Shown piece after piece: positions 1-5,812 of a stretch of 6,315 nt of DNA. The translations under genes and the position numbers were made by a program. The stretch is from Clostridium sp. CAG:1013 (GTDB taxonomy: Bacteria > Bacillota > Clostridia > Oscillospirales > Acutalibacteraceae): assembly GCA_000432995.1 (NCBI GenBank), contig HF972663.1, positions 34,516 to 40,830 on the forward strand, written 5' to 3'. Below the pieces are notes generated by a model. That model saw only the letters and a program-made list of their open reading frames with translations, was not told where the DNA came from and ran no database searches. The stretch's first letter is position 1; the number at the start of each line of letters is the position of its first letter.

Positions 1-239
1 CTGATCCCCAAAGCCGCAATGCTGGCCGGGTCGGCGGCAGTCTCCTCCAAAAGAGCCTTCACCGCGGCGAGGGCGTTGCGGTAGATCTCCATAGGGTCGT
101 GAGAGACCCAGCCCTGGCTGTTGATCTTCTGCTCATGGGGCAGGTCGTGGCGGCCCAGCAGCTCTCCCCGCTCATCAAACAGCAGCGCCTTGGTGCCGGA
201 AGTGCTTTGATCGATGGCCAGTACTGTTTTGCCGCTCAT
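1..239 (-). CDS. FGGY-family carbohydrate kinase, N-terminal fragment (cut by window edge)
   Basis: This is the first 79 residues of an ATP-dependent sugar kinase; the rest lies beyond base 1. The N-terminus carries the FGGY phosphate-1 loop, AIDQSTSGTKALLFD (residues 8-22), very like the glycerol kinase/xylulokinase pattern LAIDQGTT. It is followed by a GWVSHDP element (residues 43-49) of the kind seen in glycerol kinase-like members. The ATG at 239-237 overlaps the TGA of the upstream transketolase gene as ATGA. It is preceded by GGGAGG at 7-nt spacing, so the start is well supported and translational coupling is likely. FGGY kinases phosphorylate ketoses or polyols in the cytoplasm. Beside an isomerase and a transketolase, a ketopentose such as ribulose, xylulose or apulose is the likely substrate. 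The sugar-specificity residues lie mostly outside the window, so the substrate cannot be called. Confidence 0.9.
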   Translation of the reverse strand, partial: MSGKTVLAIDQSTSGTKALLFDERGELLGRHDLPHEQKINSQGWVSHDPMEIYRNALAAVKALLEETAADPASIAALGI

Positions 240-1192
240 TCTAAAACCTCCCGGACCGCCTGGGCGATCCCCTGGGCGTCCAGTCCGTAGTGGTGGAACA
301 CCTCCGAGGATTTCCCGGCAATAGCAGGTTCATCGGGCAGGGCCAGATTCTTCACTTTCACAGGACAGATCTCGCCTACCACTTGGCTGACCATGCTGCC
401 CATGCCTCCCAGAAGGCTGTGTTCCTCCACAGTGACGATGGCACGGGTCTCTCGGGCGGCCTTTTCTACCGCATCCCGGTCCAGGGGCTTGACGCAGTAC
501 ATATCCAGCACCCGGGCAGAGATACCCTGTTCTGCCAGCAGCGTCGCCGCGTCCAGCGCGGGATGGACCATCTCTCCGCAGGCGATGAGGGTCACGTCAC
601 TTCCCTCCTTCACCGTGATAGCTTTGTCCATCTGGAAGGTTTCCGGCACACCATCATACACGTCCTCCACGGCGTTACGCCCCACCCGGATATAGGCGGG
701 GTCATTGTCCTTCACCAGGACTTCCATCAGAGCTTGAGTGAGATACCGATCACTGGGCAGATATACCCGCATTCCGGGAATAGATCCCAAAGTGGCAATG
801 TCCTGGGCGCTGTGATGGGTCATGCCTAGCGCCCCGTAACTGACGCCGCCGGAGATACCGATCAATTTCACGTTTGTGTGGGAATAAGCCACGTCCACCT
901 TCACCTGCTCCATGCTGCGGGTGGAGAGGAAACTGGCGGGAGAGGCGGCAAAGGGACGGGGAGAGGCGGCAAAGGGACGCAGCCCGCCCGGAGCCATGCC
1001 CGCTGCCATGGAAACCAGATTTTGTTCCGCGATGCCCACCTCCACGAACTGCTCCGAGTAAGCCTGAGCGAAGGGCGCCAGAGAGGCGGAGCCCCGGGAA
1101 TCGCTGCACAGCACGGTGATGTTCTTGTCCTCTTTGGCCTGTTCCATAAGTACCTGGCAGATCACCTGCCGGTTAGGGATGGTGTTGCTCAT
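236..1192 (-). CDS. Transketolase, C-terminal subunit (split type)
   Basis: A 318-residue protein holding the pyrimidine-binding and C-terminal domains of a two-subunit, thiamine-diphosphate-dependent transketolase. The segment FVEVGIAEQNLVSMAAGMA (residues 49-67) contains the catalytic Glu (E56) that contacts the cofactor aminopyrimidine. ASFLSTRSMEQVKVD (86-100) matches the conserved F..xR..EQ segment. The middle, with GGVSYGALGMTHHSAQDIA (115-133) and IPGMRVYLPSD, and the C-terminal VTVEEHSLLGGMGSMVSQV (253-271) are typical of the family. The ATG at 1192 overlaps the TGA of the N-terminal subunit (ATGA) and follows AAGGAGG at 7-nt spacing. The enzyme transfers two-carbon ketol units between sugar phosphates in the cytosol, together with the N-terminal subunit. 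One oddity is clear: RPFAASP is perfectly duplicated at residues 72-85, making the protein seven residues longer than expected in a conserved core strand. Whether the product folds and works is uncertain. Confidence 0.93.
   Translation of the reverse strand: MSNTIPNRQVICQVLMEQAKEDKNITVLCSDSRGSASLAPFAQAYSEQFVEVGIAEQNLVSMAAGMAPGGLRPFAASPRPFAASPASFLSTRSMEQVKVDVAYSHTNVKLIGISGGVSYGALGMTHHSAQDIATLGSIPGMRVYLPSDRYLTQALMEVLVKDNDPAYIRVGRNAVEDVYDGVPETFQMDKAITVKEGSDVTLIACGEMVHPALDAATLLAEQGISARVLDMYCVKPLDRDAVEKAARETRAIVTVEEHSLLGGMGSMVSQVVGEICPVKVKNLALPDEPAIAGKSSEVFHHYGLDAQGIAQAVREVLE
938..979 (-). repeat. Perfect 21-bp tandem duplication inside the transketolase C-terminal subunit gene
   Basis: Bases 938-958 and 959-979 are identical 21-mers lying directly head to tail, with mismatches immediately outside both ends. 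The repeat is codon-aligned, so residues 72-78 and 79-85 both read RPFAASP, including identical codons. It keeps the frame and inserts seven residues between the catalytic Glu segment (E56) and the F..xR..EQ cofactor segment. Perfect nucleotide identity suggests a recent slippage or duplication event, or an assembly or read artefact. Confidence 0.97.
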
Positions 1193-2004
1193 GCTCTCGC
1201 CTCCTTTTCCAGCAGTTCCTGCTTGGCAGCCTTATATTCTTCCGGAGTGGGCACTTTGTGGTGCCACTCCGCCTTGTTTTCCATGAAGGACACACCGCAG
1301 CCTTTCACCGTGTCCGCGATGATGACCGTGGGCTTGCCCTGGAACTCTTTGGCCTCCTGGAAAGCCCGTTCCAGGTCCTTCACATCGTTGCCTTTGGCGT
1401 GGAGGGTATGCCAACCGAAAGCAGACCAGCGGTCGTCCTGGCTGTCCTGGGACATGACCTCTTCCGTGCCGCCGGAGATTTGCAGCCGGTTCCGGTCCAC
1501 AACAGCGCAGAGGTTATCCAGCTTGTAGTGACCGGCGGCCATGGCGCCTTCCCAGACGGAACCCTCCGCCAGCTCGCCATCGCCCATGACCACATAGACC
1601 CGGTAGCTTTTGTTTTGGCGTTTTCCTGCCAAAGCCATACCCACCGCCACGGAAAGACCGTGGCCCAGGGAGCCGGAGTTCATCTCAATGCCTGACACCT
1701 TGTTGTTGGGATGTCCGATGTATTTCGTCCCGAACTGGGAGAAGGTCTGAAGCTCCTCTTCCGGGATAAAACCTTTATCACAGAGCACGCTGTACAGTGC
1801 TTCCACAGAGTGACCCTTGCTCAAAATGAAATGGTCATGGTCCTCTGAGGAAAAATTCTCCGGATCTACATCCATCACCCGGTTGTACAGCACGTTGAGG
1901 ATATCACACACGGAGAAATCTCCGCCGATATGGCCGGTCTTGGCCCGGTAGACCATATCCAGCACCTGCCGCCGCAGGGCATAGGACTTTGCCTGCAATG
2001 TCAT
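1189..2004 (-). CDS. Transketolase, N-terminal subunit (split type)
   Basis: A 271-residue protein matching the pyrophosphate-binding half of transketolase. It has the substrate/cofactor His elements TGHIGGDFS (H25), LSKGHSVEALY (H65) and IGHPN (H98). The thiamine diphosphate/Mg motif starts at GDGELAEGSVWEGA (141-154) and ends near VVDRNRLQ. A conserved-type HH pair lies at 248-249. It should assemble with the C-terminal subunit encoded immediately downstream through an ATGA overlap. The reading frame can begin at GTG 2010, but I chose ATG 2004: the GAGGGGG Shine-Dalgarno sits 7 nt before the ATG and would leave only about one base before the GTG. That ribosome site overlaps the TGA of the upstream isomerase gene, leaving a 12-nt intergenic gap, so coupling is likely. 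Placement beside an isomerase and a kinase suggests a substrate-dedicated paralogue rather than the housekeeping enzyme (inference). Confidence 0.94.
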   Translation of the reverse strand: MTLQAKSYALRRQVLDMVYRAKTGHIGGDFSVCDILNVLYNRVMDVDPENFSSEDHDHFILSKGHSVEALYSVLCDKGFIPEEELQTFSQFGTKYIGHPNNKVSGIEMNSGSLGHGLSVAVGMALAGKRQNKSYRVYVVMGDGELAEGSVWEGAMAAGHYKLDNLCAVVDRNRLQISGGTEEVMSQDSQDDRWSAFGWHTLHAKGNDVKDLERAFQEAKEFQGKPTVIIADTVKGCGVSFMENKAEWHHKVPTPEEYKAAKQELLEKEARA

Positions 2005-2016
2005 ATCCACACCCCC

Positions 2017-3423
2017 TCATTCCCCACGGAGGTAGGCTTTCACCTGTTCCTCATTGTCGTCGTACAGGTCGGGCTGGATACCCAAATATTTGCAGGCTTC
2101 ATACAGCACCGGCACCACGTCCTTGTGAATGCCCACGCAATGGTGGATATAGGGTCCCTCCACCAGCTTGGCTTCCAGGCGCTTCCAGTTCTCCACCTCT
2201 ACCCAAAGGTAGGTACCCTTGGTATAGGGGCCGTCGATGCCCTCAGCTCGCCCCAAAAGCAAGCTGTATTCTCCGTTGTCCCCGTCGAACCGGCACAGAG
2301 TCACCGGGCCGTGTTTAGCTTCCGCTTCCACAGCGCCGGGATGGTCAAAGGCCAAAGGATACCCGATTGTGGGCTTTTCTTTAGCGCAGGACAAAGGCCA
2401 GGGACCGCAGTGCTGCAAAAGCTCCCCGTTCTCGTTATCAGGGTGGCGCACAGTCCAGTCAGCGAAGAAGGAAGGAGTGCGGTTCAAATCGGCGGCTTCC
2501 GCCAGCAGGGCGGTGATGGCCCCGTGAATGTCCGTCTCGCACACCACCGGGATGCCTTCCTCGTTCATCAGGGAGTTGGCCGCGCAGGGCATGATCCCCA
2601 GCTCCCCCTGCAAAGCGTTCCAGCACTGAATGGCCACAGCGTTGCAGCCATACTTTGCTGCCAAGCGCTTCATGGCCACTTTCAAGGCCGCCACGTTTTC
2701 CAGCTCGTTTTCCTTGATGGCGATGTTCATGGTCTCCTTGCAGTAATCCATGACAGCCTTCACTTCCGTGGCTTCCTCTTTGGCCTTATTCACTTCCTCG
2801 GTCAGCTCCGGCAGTGGGATGGGGGACAGCTGAATGTTGAACTTCTCCAACAGTTCCCCCTCATTGCACATGGTGGACCAGAAGTCGAAGGGCCGGGGAG
2901 CGATCTGCAAGATGCGGGTATGGCGGAACACTTTCACCACGTTGCACACCGCCAGAAAATCCTTCACGCCCCGCTCAAATTCCGGGTCGGTGAGACGGCA
3001 GTTGGTCATATAAGTGAAGGGAACCTGGAACCGGCGCAGCACCTTGCCTGTGGCGAACAGTCCGCACTGACTGTCCCGCAGCCGGATGCCGTTTTCGTCG
3101 GGGCGCTCGTCCCGGGGCCCCCACAGCAGCACCGGTACTCCCAGTTCCCGGGCCAGGCGGGCCACTACGTATTCCGTACCGAAATTACAGTGGGGCACGA
3201 AAAGGCCGTCCACCTTCTCCCGGCGGAATTTCTCCAAAATGGGCCCAACATCCTTGTCGTCATAAAGCAGGCCCTCAGGGTTGATGTCGTCGATGTCTAC
3301 AAAGGACACCCCCAGCTCCTGGAGCCGGTCCCGGGTAAGTCCCCGGTATTTGATGGCGTCCGGCGCACTGAAAATGCTCCGTCGGGTAGGCGCGTAGCCT
3401 AATTTGATCGTCGTCCCTTTCAT
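2017..3423 (-). CDS. L-fucose/L-arabinose isomerase-family sugar isomerase
   Basis: A 468-residue protein that reads as a metal-dependent aldose-ketose isomerase of the fucose/arabinose isomerase superfamily. The N-terminal half is a Rossmann-like region with VDGLFVPHCNFGTEYVVARL (71-90) and PVLLWGPRDERPDENG (97-112). The catalytic core contains IQCWNALQGELGIMPCAAN (265-283) and GIPVVCETDIHGAITALL (290-307). E274 and D298 are 24 residues apart, the same spacing as the known metal ligands E337 and D361 of E. coli FucI. GPYIHHCVGIHKD near the C-terminus (423-435) supplies the expected histidine ligand. It is shorter than FucI (591 residues), so it lacks part of that enzyme's N-terminal region. 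The ATG at 3423 follows AAGGAGGA at about 8-nt spacing. It heads the isomerase-transketolase-kinase run. It should convert an aldopentose or deoxyhexose to its ketose for the downstream kinase; the substrate is unknown, and a fucose pathway is not supported because no fuculose aldolase is present. Confidence 0.85.
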   Translation of the reverse strand: MKGTTIKLGYAPTRRSIFSAPDAIKYRGLTRDRLQELGVSFVDIDDINPEGLLYDDKDVGPILEKFRREKVDGLFVPHCNFGTEYVVARLARELGVPVLLWGPRDERPDENGIRLRDSQCGLFATGKVLRRFQVPFTYMTNCRLTDPEFERGVKDFLAVCNVVKVFRHTRILQIAPRPFDFWSTMCNEGELLEKFNIQLSPIPLPELTEEVNKAKEEATEVKAVMDYCKETMNIAIKENELENVAALKVAMKRLAAKYGCNAVAIQCWNALQGELGIMPCAANSLMNEEGIPVVCETDIHGAITALLAEAADLNRTPSFFADWTVRHPDNENGELLQHCGPWPLSCAKEKPTIGYPLAFDHPGAVEAEAKHGPVTLCRFDGDNGEYSLLLGRAEGIDGPYTKGTYLWVEVENWKRLEAKLVEGPYIHHCVGIHKDVVPVLYEACKYLGIQPDLYDDNEEQVKAYLRGE

Positions 3424-3437
3424 GGGACCATCCTCCT

Positions 3438-3452
3438 TTTCTATTTTAGAAA
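3438..3452. repeat. Short inverted repeat next to the isomerase ribosome-binding site
   Basis: TTTCTA-TTT-TAGAAA is a perfect 6-bp inverted repeat with a 3-bp spacer. On the minus strand its 3' arm runs into the AAGGAGGA Shine-Dalgarno of the isomerase gene. It may be a weak hairpin that modulates ribosome access, or a protein-binding dyad. It is short and AT-rich, so chance is possible. The rest of this 69-bp gap shows no convincing promoter. Confidence 0.3.
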
Positions 3453-3492
3453 CAGTAGTCGATCCATTATCCCGCGGAGCATTGAAAAAAGG

Positions 3493-4503
3493 TCACGCCT
3501 CTTCCGATAGATCCCTTACACTGTCCCGCTGGATAAACGAACTGCGGATCTCCATTTTTACACAGCAGGGCATACCATCCTTGACCAGTTCCATCAGACA
3601 CCGCACCGCCGCGATGCCCATGTGGTAATTGTGGACCTTCACCGTGGTGAGGGGAGGATTGGAAATGGCACAGAAAGGCAGGTCGTCAAAGCCTACCACC
3701 GACACGTCCTCTGGCACCTGGTAACCGTTTTGCAGCAGCGCCCGGATCGCCCCCAGAGCAATCATGTCATTATCGGCGAAAAAGGCTGTGGGCAGGTCCG
3801 GTTCCTTTTGCAGGATACCGCTCATGTCCGCGCAGGCCCCTTCCATACTGGGAGTCAGACAGAAAGTGTACTCCGGATCAAACTCCAACCCATTTTCGTG
3901 GAGAGCCCGCAGATATCCCTCCTCCCGAAACAGGAAGTTGTTGATACCATAGCTGCCCTTCAAATGGCCGATCTTTTTGTGACCCTTCTGGATCAGGTAT
4001 TCCACGGCCTGCCCTGCGGCAGCGCTGTTGTCGATAAGCACCGCGCTGAAGTCCAGGTCCCTATACCAGTTGTCCAGCATCACCACCGGAGCCACCGCGT
4101 CCTCAAACCTGCGAGCCTCCTCTTCCTCCAGCTCTGTGGCCAGAATCAGCAGTGCCCGGGAAGGATCGCTGCACAGCTCCCGCATCCGCTCCTCATAGTC
4201 CGGCGCGTCCTTGGCGAGGTTGTAAACCAACGTGTCAAAACCGTAGTTGCGGCCTTCCGCCTCCACCCCCGCGATCAGCGAGGAAAAGAACGGGGAATCG
4301 TTCACCACCGCACCGCTGGTCTTATACACCACCAGTTTGATCCCACTCACTCTGCACTCGGACAGATAGCCCGTCTCACGAGCCACTTTCAAAACTTTCT
4401 CCGCCGTCTCCTTGCTGACGCCCCGCTTGTTATTCAGCGCATTGGAGACCGTGGCCTGAGAAAAACCAGTCAGCTCGCTGAGTTTTTTGATATTTACCCT
4501 CAT
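3493..4503 (-). CDS. LacI-family transcriptional regulator
   Basis: A 336-residue DNA-binding regulator. The N-terminal helix-turn-helix is VNIKKLSELTGFSQATVSNALNNKRGVS (positions 3-30; recognition helix around SQATVSNALN). A periplasmic-binding-protein-like effector domain follows, with SPFFSSLIAGVEAEGRNYGF (70-89), GHKKIGHLKG (174-183), a FFADNDMIALGA element (241-252) and the family hallmark VSVVGFDDLPFCAISNPPLTTV (268-289). The frame extends upstream to 4554, but I place the start at ATG 4503. There the protein begins in family style with MRVNIKKL, and GGGAG lies 8 nt upstream; the longer form has no ribosome site and would start only about 10 nt after the predicted transcription start. 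The hinge reads GYLSECRVSGIKL and lacks the usual AR.L hinge-helix pattern. It sits between the hydrolase and isomerase genes on the same strand and probably controls this cassette in response to a sugar. The effector is not known. Confidence 0.94.
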   Translation of the reverse strand: MRVNIKKLSELTGFSQATVSNALNNKRGVSKETAEKVLKVARETGYLSECRVSGIKLVVYKTSGAVVNDSPFFSSLIAGVEAEGRNYGFDTLVYNLAKDAPDYEERMRELCSDPSRALLILATELEEEEARRFEDAVAPVVMLDNWYRDLDFSAVLIDNSAAAGQAVEYLIQKGHKKIGHLKGSYGINNFLFREEGYLRALHENGLEFDPEYTFCLTPSMEGACADMSGILQKEPDLPTAFFADNDMIALGAIRALLQNGYQVPEDVSVVGFDDLPFCAISNPPLTTVKVHNYHMGIAAVRCLMELVKDGMPCCVKMEIRSSFIQRDSVRDLSEEA

Positions 4504-4571
4504 GAATGACGCTCCCTTCGTAGCCGCAAACCTCAATAATCCGATTTCGCGCATCTGGAATTCTATGTCAA

Positions 4572-4600
4572 ATTATACCCTCCGCCGCGGCGTTGAGCAA
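4572..4600 (-). promoter_or_regulatory. Sigma-A-type promoter of the LacI-family gene
   Basis: On the minus strand, TTGCTC (4600-4595) is followed after exactly 17 bp by a perfect TATAAT (4577-4572). Transcription would start near 4565, giving a leader of about 60 nt to the ATG at 4503. The 17-bp spacer contains the perfect 10-bp palindrome CGCCGCGGCG (4583-4592), a good position for repressor binding. The -35 matches consensus in only three of six bases, so the promoter may be modest or activator-dependent. It could drive the regulator and the downstream catabolic genes independently of the hydrolase promoter. Confidence 0.7.
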
Positions 4601-4640
4601 GGGAGTGTGTAAATCTTGTGCTTAATTTTTACTAATTCAT

Positions 4641-5540
4641 TTACCCCCTTCCGTAGTTCAGCTTCAATTTGCAGAACATGTCCTCCAAAATGAAGCGAGT
4701 GTTGATATCATCGTAGATCCGGATCTTCCGGCCAGTACCGGTAAAATGGTAGCCCATGTTCTCGTCGATCACGGGAGCCTCCCCCTCATGGGACAAGAAA
4801 GTCTGAGAGTTGAGCAGCAGCCCTACCGTGGGTGAATCCCCCAGACACCAGCACTCCCCGCTGGGCCATTCGCCGTTTCCGGGAAGGGACGCCAGGAATT
4901 CCATCATCTGGTCGAACAGATACCGGCCAATCTTGCCATAGGGACGGACCTTTTCCTCCAACTCCGCAAAAGACACCAGCATCTTGCTGTACACGTTGAT
5001 GGGCACCTGCCACAGCTCGATGGGAGACTGCATGATCACATTGGCCGCCTTGATGTCGTTGCTCAGATTGAACTCCGATCCTCCCTCGGGATACTTTCCG
5101 CCGCCGATCCAGATCACTTTTACCCGCCCAGCGATGGCAGGCTCATGGAGATAGGCACAGGCCATATCGGTAAGAGGACCCAAAAAGATGACATACAAGG
5201 GCTTGGGGTCATCCTTCATGGCTTCTTCCACAATGAGCTGAGCGCCGGGGGAATACTCGTAGTCCGTTTCGCTTTTGATCGCTTCCTGTGCTCCAGGATA
5301 GACTCCTACCTTCCCAGTGAGATCCATCAACTCCAGCACCTTATAGCACTCATCCACACTTTCCTGGGTGGACTCCGTAGTGCGCCGAGTGCCGAACTGA
5401 GCGCCGATCATGCCCTTGATGTCAAACTTGGGCGTCAGCAGGGCGTGAACAATGCAAAACTGATCGTCCGCTTCGTTTTTTGCGTCCGAGTTGATGATCA
5501 ACCGCAGCTTCTGATCTTCTTTCACAAGGTACTCGTACAT
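4641..5540 (-). CDS. Nucleoside hydrolase-family protein (IUNH-like)
   Basis: A 299-residue protein of the inosine-uridine preferring nucleoside hydrolase fold, which cleaves N-glycosidic bonds to free the sugar from the base. The N-terminal Asp cluster is RLIINSDAKNEADDQF (13-28). D19, D25 and D26 align with D10, D14 and D15 of the Crithidia enzyme, which bind calcium and activate water. The first Asp of the classic DxDPGxDD is Asn here, and the loop is two residues longer. FLGPLTD (119-125) supplies the Thr metal ligand, SEFNLSNDIKAAN (155-167) the Glu/Asn sugar contacts, and CLGDSPTVGLLL (232-243) the late Asp ligand (D235). The His that normally precedes that Asp is Gly here. The ATG at 5540 follows AAAGGAAGAG. 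It is the first gene after a strong promoter. The fold and metal site look intact, but the leaving group and substrate may differ from ordinary ribonucleosides. Confidence 0.86.
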   Translation of the reverse strand: MYEYLVKEDQKLRLIINSDAKNEADDQFCIVHALLTPKFDIKGMIGAQFGTRRTTESTQESVDECYKVLELMDLTGKVGVYPGAQEAIKSETDYEYSPGAQLIVEEAMKDDPKPLYVIFLGPLTDMACAYLHEPAIAGRVKVIWIGGGKYPEGGSEFNLSNDIKAANVIMQSPIELWQVPINVYSKMLVSFAELEEKVRPYGKIGRYLFDQMMEFLASLPGNGEWPSGECWCLGDSPTVGLLLNSQTFLSHEGEAPVIDENMGYHFTGTGRKIRIYDDINTRFILEDMFCKLKLNYGRG

Positions 5541-5564
5541 GCTCTCTCTTCCTTTCTATGATTG

Positions 5565-5588
5565 TTTTTATATAAATTTTTATATAAA
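5565..5588. repeat. Perfect 12-bp tandem repeat in the hydrolase leader
   Basis: TTTTTATATAAA occurs twice head to tail (5565-5576 and 5577-5588), between the predicted transcription start (about 5598) and the Shine-Dalgarno of the hydrolase gene. The two copies lie about one helical turn apart (12 bp). It could bind a regulator, act as an unstructured AU-rich ribosome standby region, or be low-complexity drift. Confidence 0.6.
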
Positions 5589-5604
5589 ATTTAATTTCAA
5601 CGAC

Positions 5605-5634
5605 AGTATAGCACACCCATTTTCTCATTGTCAA
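5605..5634 (-). promoter_or_regulatory. Strong sigma-A-type promoter with extended -10 for the hydrolase gene
   Basis: On the minus strand a perfect -35 TTGACA (5634-5629) is followed, after 18 bp, by TATACT (5610-5605). TGC directly precedes the -10, giving the extended -10 form TGnTATA. The predicted start is the G at about 5598, which gives a leader of roughly 58 nt. No terminator is evident after the hydrolase gene, so transcripts may continue through the regulator into the isomerase operon. Confidence 0.82.
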
Positions 5635-5637
5635 TCG

Positions 5638-5697
5638 CAATAAGCTAAATCTTTTCCCGATATTTTTATAAGACTTATTGGCTTAACTGCTTAATTC
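5638..5697. promoter_or_regulatory. Candidate regulator-binding cluster upstream of the hydrolase promoter
   Basis: Upstream of the -35 lie CAATAAG (5638-5644) and its exact reverse complement CTTATTG (5674-5680), 29 bp apart. The second half-site begins a run of three CTTA-containing words spaced exactly 8 bp apart: CTTATTGG, CTTAACTG and CTTAATTC (5674-5697). An overlapping ATAAG-A-CTTAT dyad sits at 5668-5678. Spaced direct repeats are typical of AraC-family sites, and an AraC-family gene lies next door. The DNA is AT-rich and the words are short, so this is tentative. The remaining stretch, 5698-5754, holds only a 14-bp AT palindrome (5735-5748). Confidence 0.35.
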
Positions 5698-5754
5698 AAG
5701 GCCTAGCCTCCCAATTTTATCTCCTAAATTATTTTATAAAATTTTATATTAACA

Positions 5755-5797
5755 ATAAAAAACAGCCCCTGTTCAAACAAATTGTCTGAACAGGGGC
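5755..5797 (-). terminator. Intrinsic terminator of the AraC-family gene
   Basis: GCCCCTGTTCA (5765-5775) pairs perfectly with TGAACAGGGGC (5787-5797), an 11-bp stem with further partial pairing toward the loop. Reading the minus strand, the hairpin is followed by TGTTTTTTATT (5764-5754), the expected U-tract. It begins 15 nt after the AraC-family stop codon and separates that gene from the downstream cassette. On the plus strand the trailing sequence is a poor U-tract, so it is mainly unidirectional. Confidence 0.93.
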
Positions 5798-5812
5798 CTT
5801 TAGACTCCTTCT

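Noticed and set aside
1081..1092. Third copy of the transketolase gene repeat (GAGAGGCGGAG)
   Set aside because: Only about nine bases match, and it encodes an unrelated Ser/Ala-rich turn in a different context.
2005..2010. GTG start for the transketolase N-terminal subunit
   Set aside because: The Shine-Dalgarno lies about one base from the GTG but 7 nt from the ATG at 2004, so the ATG is favoured.
1930..3402. Long plus-strand open frame opposite the isomerase gene
   Set aside because: It is antisense to a well-supported isomerase, its translation has low-complexity His/Gln-rich character without any recognisable domain, and it lacks a ribosome site. It is a by-product of GC-rich codon usage.
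3466..3495. Promoter for the isomerase gene built on GATAAT (3471-3466)
   Set aside because: No acceptable -35 hexamer at 16-18 bp upstream, so the -10-like word alone is not enough.
3480..3500. Terminator after the LacI-family gene (CCTTTTTTC after the stop)
   Set aside because: The T-run has only a 3-bp GC stem plus wobble pairs before it, too weak for an intrinsic terminator.
3622..4509. Plus-strand open frame opposite the LacI-family gene
   Set aside because: Same reasoning: it mirrors a clear helix-turn-helix/effector-domain protein and has no family resemblance of its own.
4504..4554. N-terminal extension of the LacI-family protein to the ATG at 4554
   Set aside because: No Shine-Dalgarno, only about 10 nt from the predicted transcription start, and the extra 17 residues precede the normal family N-terminus.
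5422..5640. Minus-strand 72-residue frame spanning the hydrolase promoter and start
   Set aside because: It starts at the promoter itself, crosses the hydrolase start in another frame, and has no recognisable content.
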